Shown here one piece after another: positions 1 through 8,323 of a stretch of DNA of 38,996 nt. Where the stretch lies: assembly GCF_001990485.1 (NCBI RefSeq), contig NZ_LBFC01000016.1:1-38996 (forward strand), written 5' to 3'. The position numbers and the translations under genes were made by a program. The notes under the pieces are model-generated. The model did no database searches, was not told the origin of the DNA, and saw only the letters and a list, made by a program, of their open reading frames with translations. Position 1 is the stretch's first letter. Each line of letters opens with the position of its first letter. This DNA is from Thermosipho affectus (GTDB lineage: Bacteria > Thermotogota > Thermotogae > Thermotogales > Fervidobacteriaceae).

Positions 1-58
1 CCTTTTTTTGTACATTTTTATTTTCCCTTTTTTATACATTTTTATGTTGACTTTTACA
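1..58 (-). mobile_element. IS-like terminal inverted repeat at the left edge
   Basis: Read on the minus strand from 58, the sequence begins TGTAAAAGTCAACATAAAAA and contains two further AAAATGTAYAAAAAA motifs, so repeats are nested at the end of the element. The same end, inverted, closes the right edge at 38959-38996, and diverged copies lie at 10277-10331 and 8751-8780. The terminal TGT and the nested internal repeats resemble ends of IS21-like elements. The 30-bp flanking duplication would instead suit a family with long target duplications such as IS1202. No transposase is visible, so the family is open. The element body lies outside the window to the left. Confidence 0.7.
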
Positions 59-827
59 CCCCTAGAAAATTGTACCCATTGTACCACTTTTTCATCTCTT
101 CTTTGTCTACCCCTTCTAATAACTCTTTAAATCCTTCTTCTAATTCTTTTTGCGTTATACCACATATGCTCGTATACCTTGGATCAAGTGTTATATCGTT
201 TAAATTGTTCAACCCAGAAAATATCGATACTTTCGAAAATTTGGTTACCCCTGTTATAAATACAAATTTTATATATTCATCTGCGTCTTTTATCACCGAA
301 TAAAAGTTCTTAAGGCTTTCTCTCATCTCTTTTGCTATCTCTTTTTCTTCTATGTTGTCTAATATCAGCTTGTCATATTCGTCTACTAATATTACTACTT
401 TTTCTTTCTCTTTTTTGTATACCTTTTCTATTAGTTCTATAAATCTATTCTTTATACTTTTCTCCTCTAGTTTTATATCGTATCCTTCTGCGTGTTTCCT
501 TAATATCATATCCTGTGTTTCTCTTAGTTCTTCCTCTGTTTTATGTACCCCTGCTCCAAAGGATATATAAATAACAGGATATTTTTTACTCCAATCCCAA
601 TTCTTCTCAAGGTATAACCCTTTAAATAGTTCCTTTTTTCCCAAAAATGCTTGCCTTAATGTGTCTAAAAATAAGCTCTTTCCAAACCTTCTTGGCCGTG
701 AGAGAAAAAAATATCCCGATGTCTCTTCACTTAACATCTTTATAAATCTCGTCTTATCTACATAATAAAAACCTTTATCCTCTCTCAGTTTTGCAAAACT
801 TTGTATCCCTATCGGTAATCTCTTCAT
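54..827 (-). pseudogene. N-terminal half of DUF1703-type AAA-ATPase gene, cut by IS end
   Basis: This 257-residue fragment is the ATPase half of the AAA-ATPase_like (PF09820)/DUF1703 family. Walker A is RRFGKS (about residues 46-51), Walker B is VVILVDEYD (about 140-150), and a sensor-like FVFITGVTKFSKVS follows. It ends at WYNGYNFLG, the family's hinge before the PD-(D/E)XK domain, where the IS end supplies a Val codon and the TAA stop. The start at ATG 827 is preceded by GGTGG, and the GTG starts upstream are less likely. The missing nuclease-like half is at 38156-38958. The family's role is not established; these genes are often multicopy in thermophiles. The fragment alone is probably not functional. 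Confidence 0.85.
59..88. repeat. 30-bp direct repeat, left copy
   Basis: The 30 bases directly inside the left IS end are identical, in the same orientation, to 38929-38958 directly inside the right IS end. They encode SGTMGT/WYNGYNFLG-region codons of the DUF1703 gene. Position and orientation are those of a target-site duplication around a single insertion whose two flanks are now at opposite ends of the window. Confidence 0.8.
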
Positions 828-839
828 ATCTTCCACCAC

Positions 840-1368
840 CTATTTGGTCTTTACGTATATATTCTAACACTTAATAGCAGTATAGATAAAATAGGATATT
901 TGATAATAGATAAAGATGTAGTAAATATATTCTTTCAACTAATCTCAAAAAATATTATCATCTTTTTTTATTTAACTTCTTTAATTTCTTTCTTCGATTA
1001 TAAAGCTTCATATTACTTCATCTATAATTATATGGCAACCACCATAATGTTATACATAATAACGGTCAACAAACATATTAATTTTTGTAAACCTTATAGC
1101 ACTATATTTTCTAATATAACTTCAAATATCTTCAAAGAATAAGTTTGATTTTAGAGTCATCAAACTTAAATAATACTTCTCAAGTTTATAAACAAAACTA
1201 CTAACCATTGCCAGAGGAATCTTTCTCCGTCATTTTGAGGATGTAGGCTCCTTTGTTACTATGTTACTCAGAATGACAAAAAGAGGAAGTGTTATTCAAG
1301 ATTCTTCAGCGCTTTACACCTTTCAAATGACAAAAAAATTTCAACACTTGCCAATCTCACTAATCTTT
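840..1368. other. Intergenic region with stem-loop and decayed repeats
   Basis: No convincing gene is seen. A short hydrophobic plus-strand reading frame (900-1142) has no ribosome binding site or recognisable features and was rejected. A 9-bp perfect inverted repeat, AAGTTTGAT...ATCAAACTT, lies at 1141-1167 with a 9-base loop and no clear T-run, so its role as a terminator is uncertain. From about 1209 to 1368 there are degraded copies of the GAGGAATCTT/AAGATTCTTC...CAGAATGACA interspersed repeat, followed by a short CTTGCCAATCTCACTAATC tract like the tandem repeat at 10389-10476. Confidence 0.5.
1209..1335. repeat. Interspersed GAATCTT/AGAATGACA repeat, two degraded copies
   Basis: GAGGAATCTTTCTCCGTCAT opens one copy and ACTCAGAATGACAAAAAG closes it; a second reads CAAGATTCTTCAG then TTTCAAATGACAAAAAA. 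The motif recurs near 2060, 3590, 10350, 10480, 11300, 11350 and 11460. It looks like a non-coding mobile repeat with complementary outer arms (GTCATTC / GAATGAC). Confidence 0.6.
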
Positions 1369-1911
1369 CTAAGCTTCTTTTTTCTTATAATCCTTATACA
1401 AAAGTATAACAAGAACAATTAAAAAAGCTATCATTAATGCAGGTACAACCCATAAAGTATCCAAAGCTAATTTAAGACTAACAAGTAAAATTGATACTGA
1501 CATAAAAACTGACATCACCATAAAAATTTTAGTGCCATAATACCAGCCATATGGAAAAAAGTGTGCGCTCGTTATCATGGCAAGAAAAATTATCATTTCT
1601 TCGGGCCTTTTTATCATAGCCCATATCACTATTGGATAATATATAAGCTGTGCTATGTTTAAATAAAATCCCAAAATAGAAAGAGGATTATCGTCTATCT
1701 TCCATTGTGCCTTAAAGATTTTCGAAAAAAACATTGCAAGCGGAAATAACAAAGCCGTAGACCATAAAATCAATGAATTTTTTGTTTCTAATGAAAATGG
1801 GGATAACAATATAACAAGCATAACTCCCCAAACCACAGAAGCAGATAGTAAAAACGCTATCCCATTTTTACACTTTACAGACAACTCTTCCTTCCAAACC
1901 TTTAAATCCAT
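1369..1911 (-). CDS. DUF7010-like integral membrane protein
   Basis: A protein of about 180 residues with roughly six hydrophobic segments: GIAFLLSASVVWGVMLVILL, then stretches around LILWSTALLFPLAMFF, ILGFYLNIAQLIYYPIVIWA, IIFLAMITSAHFFPYGW, MSVFMSVSILLVSL and VPALMIAFLIVLVILL. The short Lys/Glu-rich tail KDYKKKEA would be cytoplasmic. LLFPLAMFFSK and the AHFFPYGW signature resemble the small uncharacterised DUF7010 membrane family of Firmicutes, recalled from memory. ATG at 1911 is favoured because GGGGGGA lies 6 bases upstream; ATG 1914 or GTG 1929 are possible. No transport or enzyme motif is visible. It is flanked by repeats and decayed genes and stands alone. Confidence 0.7.
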   Translation of the reverse strand: MDLKVWKEELSVKCKNGIAFLLSASVVWGVMLVILLSPFSLETKNSLILWSTALLFPLAMFFSKIFKAQWKIDDNPLSILGFYLNIAQLIYYPIVIWAMIKRPEEMIIFLAMITSAHFFPYGWYYGTKIFMVMSVFMSVSILLVSLKLALDTLWVVPALMIAFLIVLVILLYKDYKKKEA

Positions 1912-1929
1912 CATCAATCCCCCCACCAC

Positions 1930-2234
1930 TATTTGTTATATATTTCGCACACAAAACAAAATATCACACACATTCTAACATACCATTATAAGAACGTCAA
2001 TTAAAGTTAGAATTCTCTTAAAACAGAAGAAACAAGTATTATAAAAAGCGTATTCAATGGGATGTCATCTAAGATCCTTTGAGCATATGCACTTAAAATG
2101 ATTAAAAAGTTCAATACTTACCAATCTTTCCAACTTTTTTTTCATTATTTTCTGAACATATTCATTAACTATTATCATCTGGAATATTCCAATAAATCTA
2201 AATATAACTTTTCATTCTTGATATAATTTAGGTA
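1930..2234. other. Intergenic region, one decayed repeat copy
   Basis: No gene was found. A degraded copy of the interspersed repeat is at about 2053-2101 (GATGTCATCTAAGATCCTTT, then GCACTTAAAATGATT), followed by TACTTACCAATCTTTCCAAC, a trace of the same tandem tract that accompanies this repeat at 10.4 and 11.4 kb. Confidence 0.45.
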
Positions 2235-3504
2235 TTAAATAATGTTGTTCATTTAAATACAGAAGAAATTATTCAAATCTTAAAAACTATACACAAAAAA
2301 ATAAATAGCGGTAAGCTTTCAGATTATTGGGATAACTTTAAACCACTTTCCATAGCTTTTTATGACAATTCATATGTATACATAATAGGTTTTGACAATC
2401 CTCCTAAAAACTTTATAGAAGAACAAGGGATTTTCATAGGAAAATGGATAGAATGAAAACTTTGTAGGAAATACTGCCATCAATTTCAACGGAAAATATA
2501 TGGGAATATGGAATATCTCAACAATGGATAAGCTCGAAACATTTCCATTTTTTTATTCGAAAATAGTACACGAACCCTTCCATGGTTTTCAATTTCTAAA
2601 TAAAGATAAAAGATTTGCAAATGAATTTCTTGCCTTTCAATATCCATTCACCTTGGAAAACATTGCCCTGAAAATCTTATAAAGAAAATACCTTTTAAAA
2701 AGTATTTTTGAAACAAATAAACAATTAAAAACAGAATATGTGAAAAAATTCATATCCTTTAGAGAAAAAAGACGACACTTAATAAATAACTTCCTAGATT
2801 ACGAGCTTGGATTAGAAAGTACAGAGGGAACTGCAACGTATGTAGAATATAGAGCATTATTAGATGAAAGCAAGTTTCCAAAAAGCTTCTTAATTTCATT
2901 GTTTGATGAAAATTTAATAAAAATTAAAGATTTAAAAAACTTTAGAGCCAGTTGTTACTCAACAGGCATGTACATCTCACTCCTCCTTGATCAAATAACT
3001 CCCAATTGGAAAATAAACTATACAACCTCAAAAAAATATCTTTATAACTTTTTGCTTGATATTGTAAAATATCAACCATCTGACTTAAAAGATTTACTTG
3101 CATATGAACAAACTAAAAAACTAGCGCAAATACTAATACAAAAACGTCAAAATGACATAGTCCAAGCATTCGAAACGTCTGAAAAAAACAACGGCTACAA
3201 AATAGTGTTAGAAGGAGAATTTAATCTATCGGGATTTGATCCCATGAACATTCTCAAAAAAAATAATTTGCTGCTACACAAAACATTCTTGAAAATTAAA
3301 TTTAAAAAGAAAGAGTTGTTTATAAAAGGTCCTGCTGTATCTGAAATGGATAATAATGTATGGAAATACAAAAAAATTATTTTCTTTTCAAATCAAAAAA
3401 CAAAAATTGTAAGAGGAAATACGATTGAAATTGACGATGTAATTAAAATAGAAGGCACACTGTATGAAAACAAAGCAGGATTTTTCATAAAAAATAGTGT
3501 ATAG
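2235..3504 (+). pseudogene. Broken HExxH (zinc metallopeptidase-like) protein gene
   Basis: Three consecutive plus-strand pieces read as one protein of about 420 residues. Piece one (about 2235-2455: VVHLNTEEIIQILK...GIFIGKWIE) ends at TGA 2454. A frameshift leads to piece two (about 2458-2682: NFVGNTAINFNGKY...LENIALKIL), which ends at TAA 2680. Piece three (2689-3504) is in the same frame. Piece two carries HEPFHGFQ, an HExxH zinc motif, and piece three opens with GLESTEGTATYVEYRA, placed like the downstream glutamate helix (ExxxA) of gluzincin peptidases. The C-terminal ~120 residues look like a beta-rich domain. No start codon with a ribosome binding site is seen at the 5' end. The metallopeptidase role is inferred from motifs only. 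The final 254 residues could still be translated alone but would lack HExxH. Confidence 0.65.
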
Positions 3505-3805
3505 ATAATGACAAGGTTTTGAGTAATCTACGTAAAAAGAGAGCACGTAATGCAAAGGGAGCTTACACACTCGAAAAAACATTCAAGATTCTTTGTGCAT
3601 ATACACTCAGAATGACAAAAATCCAATACTTGTCTTGTTAAATACCCTCTACTTTTCCCATATGGATGGTTTATTTGAAAAAGTGAACTTATCTATATTA
3701 TTTTGTCTTATTTAAACTTTCTACCTTATTTTCATAATATTTGTGCAGATTAACAACTAACTTCCTACTTCTATAAAAATATATAACAGTATCTACTTTA
3801 CTACC
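3505..3805. repeat. Intergenic region with one interspersed repeat copy
   Basis: A fairly well preserved copy lies at about 3580-3622: CATTCAAGATTCTTTGTGCA then CACTCAGAATGACAAAA. The rest of this 300-base gap is AT-rich and shows no gene or clear promoter. Confidence 0.5.
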
Positions 3806-4828
3806 CTACACTAAACTTTCCATAGCTATTTCTAACATTTCTTTTGCAGAATACTTCCCCGTGTCATATAATTCTCCATAAATTCTTAAATACTTATCCG
3901 ATTTAAATTGGATTAAATCATAAGTAAGCTCTTTTGCAAGTACCATAGTATTGTAAAATTGTGGCAAACATTCATATGCCATATAAAACTGTTGAAATTG
4001 CTTTACCTCAGCTTGGGTTTGCAATCTATCATTGGAAATAAATTTTTTTATCATAGGAAGGCCCAAATCTATCAATATATGAGTACCAACCTCATGACTT
4101 ATAAAATCAAGCAACCAATCTAACCTGGAACCAGAATAAAAAACATTTCTATCATACCCTAAGGAATTAGCATTTGGACCATTTTCTATGGAAAATACCA
4201 AAACTATCTGATATTCCCCAAACTTAAAATCAATCCCAGTTACCTCTTCCCAAGACCTGATAAGATCCAACTTTTCTAACTCTTGATTTACAACTTTTGC
4301 TTTTTCCTCAAGTTTTCTACTCACATCTGGCCACACCATCGATTCATAAGACGAGAAATTTTCCTTATAAATTTTTCCCACTTTTTCAATAAGCTCTGCT
4401 TTATCTTCTATATTCTTAAACCACTCATCATTTATTTCTGGAAACCAAAACCTTCTCTTTTTAACATAATCAGCATACTCTCTTAAAAAATCCTCTTTTG
4501 TTCTTCTCTTTAAAGCCTTTAGCAATAAATAAAAATACTTTTGCAGCTTTTCTTCTGAGTCAAGATTGAGGTATGCTGGAAAAAAAATTAATGGATCTAC
4601 AAGCTTTGAGGCAGTCCCATTTTGAAAACTAAGAATCTCTCTATTCATTTTAAGAAACTCAAGGTCCTCTTTTCTCAAAAAACAAGAATAGTCTTTAGTA
4701 TAATCATTTTGAAAATTTACACCAGAAGCCGCAAAAACATGAAATATATAATTTACCCCCTTTTCAACTGTTGCAACCACTTTCTTCAAAAAATCACTCC
4801 CTGCCAAATAACCTGCCATAATCTTCAC
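3806..4828 (-). CDS. Hypothetical protein with HExxH motif (putative metallopeptidase)
   Basis: A 340-residue soluble protein with no signal peptide or membrane segment. Around residues 240-250 it reads LLDFISHEVGTHIL, an HExxTH motif in a helix, followed by QFQQFYMAYECLPQFYN, whose Glu could be the third zinc ligand. Thirty residues before the motif is a predicted strand FGEYQIVLVFSIENGPNANS, as in minigluzincins where an edge strand precedes the active-site helix. I do not recognise the family, so peptidase activity is an inference from the motif. The GTG at 4828 has no good ribosome binding site; ATG 4819 is equally plausible. It lies downstream of the DUF2202 gene (55-base gap) on the same strand and could be cotranscribed with it. 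Confidence 0.7.
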   Translation of the reverse strand: MKIMAGYLAGSDFLKKVVATVEKGVNYIFHVFAASGVNFQNDYTKDYSCFLRKEDLEFLKMNREILSFQNGTASKLVDPLIFFPAYLNLDSEEKLQKYFYLLLKALKRRTKEDFLREYADYVKKRRFWFPEINDEWFKNIEDKAELIEKVGKIYKENFSSYESMVWPDVSRKLEEKAKVVNQELEKLDLIRSWEEVTGIDFKFGEYQIVLVFSIENGPNANSLGYDRNVFYSGSRLDWLLDFISHEVGTHILIDLGLPMIKKFISNDRLQTQAEVKQFQQFYMAYECLPQFYNTMVLAKELTYDLIQFKSDKYLRIYGELYDTGKYSAKEMLEIAMESLV

Positions 4829-4883
4829 AGCTTGTATACAGTCGTTACACTAGTCACAGAAGGTAATATTCTAGATGCTAAAT

Positions 4884-5558
4884 TTATTTTACCGGTCCCC
4901 TTTCAATAGATGTAGAAATCATTTCTTCAAACTCTTCTTTTGTTATATGTTGTGGTGTGTAATCTCCTCCTATATTCTTGAGATTTCTGTAAAAAGACCT
5001 CATGTGATTCCTTGAACCTTTCATTAAATTGCTATATACAGCTTTTATATCTTCGTTGTCAGCCTTTTGAATCCAAGATTGAAGATCAGCTATATCAAGG
5101 TCTTCTATTATCATCCCCACTATTAAAGCATCCTTGTAGGATTTTGAACCAATCTCAATAAGTTCATTATAAAGCTCCTGGATTTCTTGATTTACAAATT
5201 TTCCTTCTACATCTTCTTTCACGGGATCATCTATATTGTATTTGTCAAGTAATATCTTTACAGTATCCATATGTGTTTGCTCAGATTTTGATATATTCAA
5301 AAATATCTGTACTTTCCAAAGTTCATAAAGCTTGAAATACACATCTCTTGCAAGTTTTTCTTCCTCTCTCATAATCAAAAGCCCACTTATTTCATCTGAT
5401 GAAAGTGCTTGTTTCGGCATAGAAACAAGCTGATCTTTTACAGAAACAAAATCAAAACCAGCATTCATCCCATTATTTAAAGGCACGTTAGGCCCAGCTG
5501 CCATGAATAAAACCAAAACAATCCCCAAAAATATTACCACACTAAGTTTTTTTAACAT
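4884..5558 (-). CDS. Exported DUF2202 ferritin-like protein
   Basis: A 224-residue protein. The start ATG 5558 is fixed by TAGGAGGTGATAGT just upstream; the longer frame would add 10 residues ahead of the signal peptide. Residues 1-25 (MLKKLSVVIFLGIVLVLFMA) are a classic signal peptide without a lipobox Cys. The mature part matches DUF2202 (PF09968): REEEKLARDVYFKLYELW, then SEQTHMDTVKILLDKY and SRNHMRSFYRNL, which supply Glu and ExxH-type ligands for a ferritin-like four-helix di-metal site. Family members are of unknown function; export suggests a role outside the cytoplasm. The neighbours give no pathway. It reads as intact. Confidence 0.8.
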   Translation of the reverse strand: MLKKLSVVIFLGIVLVLFMAAGPNVPLNNGMNAGFDFVSVKDQLVSMPKQALSSDEISGLLIMREEEKLARDVYFKLYELWKVQIFLNISKSEQTHMDTVKILLDKYNIDDPVKEDVEGKFVNQEIQELYNELIEIGSKSYKDALIVGMIIEDLDIADLQSWIQKADNEDIKAVYSNLMKGSRNHMRSFYRNLKNIGGDYTPQHITKEEFEEMISTSIERGPVK

Positions 5559-5615
5559 ACTATCACCTCCTAGATAAATAATACACAAATAACCTTAAAA
5601 CAATCTTAAAATACC

Positions 5616-7160
5616 CTATTTTATATCAATTTCCAAAATCTCTCCCACTACATACGGATTTTTTTTTGTTCATCAATTGGACGTTTATCTGTTGCTATTA
5701 CATACGAAATTTTTCTTCCAAAATTTAATTTATGCGAAACTTCTTTTACAATATACCCCAAAAGAGTTGTTCCACCTGTTAAGTTAACTACAATACTTCC
5801 AAAGCCTTTCAGAAATTCTTTTGCTTTATCAATTGCACTTTTAAGTTCATCAATCCCCTCAAATGGATCATTTATTAAAATCTTTTCACATTCTCCTCTA
5901 AAATTTGCTTCCTCTTTAATTTCATCTAAAAGCTTTTCACATTCCCTTGAGGTTATTACTACAAGTTTTTCTGCACTGTATTTTTTAACACAGTAAAAAG
6001 TGCTCCTTGCGTTGTACCAAGAGGTGATAGTATAGCTGTCTTTGAAACATTTCTTCTTAGACACTCTTTCATAAAGTTGTTATTTTTAAATTCATCTAAC
6101 GGTGTATCTATCAACTCTTTAACTCTTTCACACAAGGTACTTTTAGAAAATCCAAAATGGGAAACATAATTACGTGCTTTTCTAATACTTTCATCTATAC
6201 AACCTTGAAATTCTCTTGTTTGTGTATCAAAAAATTTATCACTTAAATTTTTTTCATAAAGAACAATATTTATGTAAAATTCCCTTGCAAGTCTTAAGGC
6301 CATACCTATATCTTCTGTTTCATAGTAAAACTTTATAAGTTCTTTTTCAGATTCTAGCTCATCTTTATTTAAAATTACTTTTCCTTTATTTGCGTCAAGT
6401 TTTTCATACCTTTTGCGGTGAAAGTTCAGGGATAAACTCTTCTATCTCATATAAAAATTCCCTATTATTCAAACACTCCACAAGATTGTTTATATTCTTT
6501 TTTAACTCTTCAACTGAACCAAGCCTTAAATAAAAACTAAGTCTTTCTAAATTTTTTCTTAAATCATTTAATTTTTTAATATCTTTTTTAAACTTACCAT
6601 TTTTTGATTTTTCTTCTTTAATTTTTACTTTAATCAAACTTGCTAAACTCTTTGTATAAGCATACTCTTTAAACAACTTTGCCGCATACAACCATTCTGT
6701 AAATTCTAAAACCTCTACTTTATTTAAAGCCCTTGTTTCATCTTTATCTTTATAATATTCCCCATACCAAATTCCTGTAATTTTTGAATTTTTCGCCTCT
6801 TTTAAATACATATCCGCTACAAGTAAAACCATTGGAAACCATCTAAATGCATGGGTAATATCTATTTCAACTTCATCATTTTCATCTATAACCCTTAAAA
6901 TCTCTTTCAAAAAATCTTTTATTGATATTTCTTCTGATATATCAATTACATCATAATGTACGTTCTTTCTCTTCAATTCAGGCTTTGCATGTTTTATCCA
7001 ATTTTCATTACTTTTTGCATCTTTAGTTAAAAAGAAGATGATTTCCAAATTTTTCGAATCTTTTTTTTAATACTCAAAAAGTGCTAATGGAAAAATTCTC
7101 TGTCTTACTTGAACTTTCACTATATCTTCCCGTACCCAAAAATGTTAAAAGTTTTTTCAT
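5616..7160 (-). pseudogene. Decayed CARF-HEPN (TM1812/Csx1-type) type III effector, plus CARF tail
   Basis: Read through its lesions, this is a TM1812-like CRISPR ancillary nuclease. The N-terminus MKKLLTFLGTG starts at ATG 7160, 5 bases after GGGGGA. A CARF core EIIFFLTKDA...EIDITHAFRWFP carries the DxTHxFR hallmark. The HEPN segment has RNYVSH (Rx4H RNase motif). A second CARF-like part reads TAILSPLGTTQG...VVNLTGGTTLLGYIV. Lesions: a frameshift near 7090, a stop at 7067-7069, a frameshift near 6420, a frameshift in an A6 run (5981-5986) and one in an A9 run (5659-5667). Correcting the last gives NPYVVGEILEIDIK and a stop at 5616. Such proteins bind cyclic oligoadenylate and degrade RNA. 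The second CARF may originally have been a separate protein. Five lesions argue against simple sequencing error. Confidence 0.75.
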
Positions 7161-7212
7161 AAAATCCCCCATGTTTTTTTATAAAGGTTATAAAAGATGG
7201 TATAATTTTTTA

Positions 7213-7542
7213 TTATTCATACTCTCCTTGCATCTCTTTAAAAATTTTGCTTTTTTCATCATCTCCTGAAATATAATCCATTTTTAATGGTGTAAATGGG
7301 AAATTTTTACAATATGGTGGTTTTCTGTTATATTTTAATATCGAAATCAACTTATTTTTTACAAAATTTAATACAAACATCCTCTCATTTCCTCTTCCAT
7401 CAAACTTTTTTAGCGCGCATAGTAATATATACCATATAGTTTGTTTTAAGTCTTCATATGACTCACATTTATAACCATACCTTTTAAAATACCTCCCTGC
7501 TATCATATCAACCTCTTTTTTATACTTTTCATATACATTCAT
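7213..7542 (-). CDS. Small sigma-70 region-2-like protein
   Basis: 109 residues from ATG 7542, preceded by GGGAGGG. The centre, YEDLKQTIWYILLCALKKFDGR...FVLNFVKNKLISIL, resembles sigma-70 region 2 (the -10 recognition and core-binding helices, typically EDLxQEGxxGLxxAxxxFDxxRG). No region 3 or 4 helix-turn-helix is present. Region-2-only partners exist (RsoA of the Bacillus SigO pair), so a split or auxiliary sigma role is possible but not shown. It follows the three-gene DUF1659/DUF2922 cassette, separated by a terminator and its own conserved upstream element. A partly deleted homologue on the opposite strand is at 10969-11256. Conserved Cys and KPPYC near residue 80 are unexplained. Confidence 0.65.
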   Translation of the reverse strand: MNVYEKYKKEVDMIAGRYFKRYGYKCESYEDLKQTIWYILLCALKKFDGRGNERMFVLNFVKNKLISILKYNRKPPYCKNFPFTPLKMDYISGDDEKSKIFKEMQGEYE

Positions 7543-7580
7543 TAAAAACCCTCCCACAAAAAATTAAGAATATATAAGAA

Positions 7581-7599
7581 TATATACATAAGTATACCA
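7581..7599 (-). promoter_or_regulatory. Conserved upstream element of the sigma-like gene
   Basis: On the minus strand TGGTATACTTATGTATATA lies 38 bases before the sigma-like start. The inverted paralogous cassette has TGGTATACTTATGTGTATA (10892-10910) in the same place, right after the terminator. Conservation of 18 of 19 bases in a decaying non-coding region suggests a promoter or operator; TATACT fits a -10 box. Confidence 0.5.
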
Positions 7600-7607
7600 C
7601 ACATACC

Positions 7608-7637
7608 AAAAAAACAGGAGGGGACATTCCCCTCCTG
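7608..7637 (-). terminator. Rho-independent terminator
   Basis: On the minus strand CAGGAGGGG...CCCCTCCTG forms a 9-bp GC-rich stem with a 5-base loop, followed by seven T. It closes the DUF1659/DUF2922 operon just after the 62-residue gene. An equivalent hairpin is at 10854-10883 in the inverted copy. Confidence 0.9.
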
Positions 7638-7652
7638 CAAAACTTTATTTAA

Positions 7653-7841
7653 TTAAAACATCACATTTGTAAGATAATCTATTGCAGGAGATAAAATCAA
7701 GTGCAGCATTTCCCTTGATATATCAATGTTTAAATCATCGAATATGTTATCAACAAGTTCAATAACTTCTTTCTTTTTGTTTTCTCCATCTCCTGGTCTT
7801 TCTACAAGAATCATAAAAAGTTTAACCACATCCCACAACAT
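7653..7841 (-). CDS. Unknown 62-residue protein of the DUF1659/DUF2922 cassette
   Basis: Starts at ATG 7841 with TAGGTG upstream, overlapping the end region of the DUF2922 gene (13-base gap). It has an N-terminal hydrophobic stretch LWDVVKLFMILV, a charged PGDGENKKKE loop, and an amphipathic helix around ELVDNIFDDLNIDI, ending LILSPAIDYLTNVMF. I do not recognise the family. Its place, third after DUF1659 and DUF2922, is the one held by YvrJ-type small proteins in Firmicutes, but it is not obviously a YvrJ. The C-terminal 46 residues survive fused to DUF2922 in the inverted copy (10685-10839), which supports this being a real gene. Confidence 0.7.
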   Translation of the reverse strand: MLWDVVKLFMILVERPGDGENKKKEVIELVDNIFDDLNIDISREMLHLILSPAIDYLTNVMF

Positions 7842-7854
7842 ATTAATCACCTAC

Positions 7855-8067
7855 TTACTGAATTAAATCAAGAACAACGTTTGTGTTTGTTTCAATAACA
7901 CGTGCTTCATCAAAAACATATCCTGCTGGTACAAGCCCATTGTCTATTAAACTTTGTGCGTCTGTCTCAAGTTCTGCCGAATCAATATTTTCTATTGGTT
8001 CAGGAATGTTAATTCTTAAACTTTTTCCCTCTGTTTGATTTCTAAAAACCAAAGCCAACCTTTTCAT
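7855..8067 (-). CDS. DUF2922 family small protein
   Basis: 70 residues from ATG 8067, with AAGGGGTGATAGG upstream. MKRLALVFRN, KSLRINIPEP and SAELETDAQSLIDNG match DUF2922 (PF11148), a small beta-strand/helix protein usually encoded next to DUF1659. Function is unknown. It is the second gene of the cassette (29-base gap to DUF1659). A near-identical N-terminal copy lies inverted at 10546. Confidence 0.8.
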   Translation of the reverse strand: MKRLALVFRNQTEGKSLRINIPEPIENIDSAELETDAQSLIDNGLVPAGYVFDEARVIETNTNVVLDLIQ

Positions 8068-8107
8068 CCCTATCACCCCTTAATATTTTTTCATTCAAAT
8101 ATCATTA

Positions 8108-8299
8108 TCACTCAACTATCTCATAAGTAACAACCATAGCACTATCTACGGAATAATTTGTGTATTTGTCAATAATCTGGACAATAGCATTTGCCTTAAC
8201 AACATCCACAGTATCCCCAACATTTAATGTTTGTCTTTTAAAAACTGGTTCTCCATTTGCATCTGTGCCTGTAAGATACTTAATAGAAAGCTTTTTCAT
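8108..8299 (-). CDS. DUF1659 family small protein
   Basis: 63 residues from ATG 8299, preceded by TTGGGGGGTATTGAT. KLSIKYLTGTDANGEPVFKR and a following helix-forming VVKANAIVQIIDKY fit DUF1659 (PF07872), the usual neighbour of DUF2922 and YvrJ genes. The fold is probably a small beta sheet plus helix; function is unknown. It is first in the leftward cassette. The inverted copy near 10.5 kb has lost this gene, its place being taken by an interspersed repeat. Confidence 0.75.
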   Translation of the reverse strand: MKKLSIKYLTGTDANGEPVFKRQTLNVGDTVDVVKANAIVQIIDKYTNYSVDSAMVVTYEIVE

Positions 8300-8323
8300 A
8301 TCAATACCCCCCAAAATTTTTTC

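Noticed and set aside
900-1142. 80-residue hydrophobic plus-strand reading frame
   Set aside because: No ribosome binding site, AT-driven hydrophobic composition, no family signature.
1141-1167. Nine-bp stem-loop considered as a terminator
   Set aside because: AT-rich stem without a T-run on either strand and no gene ending nearby.
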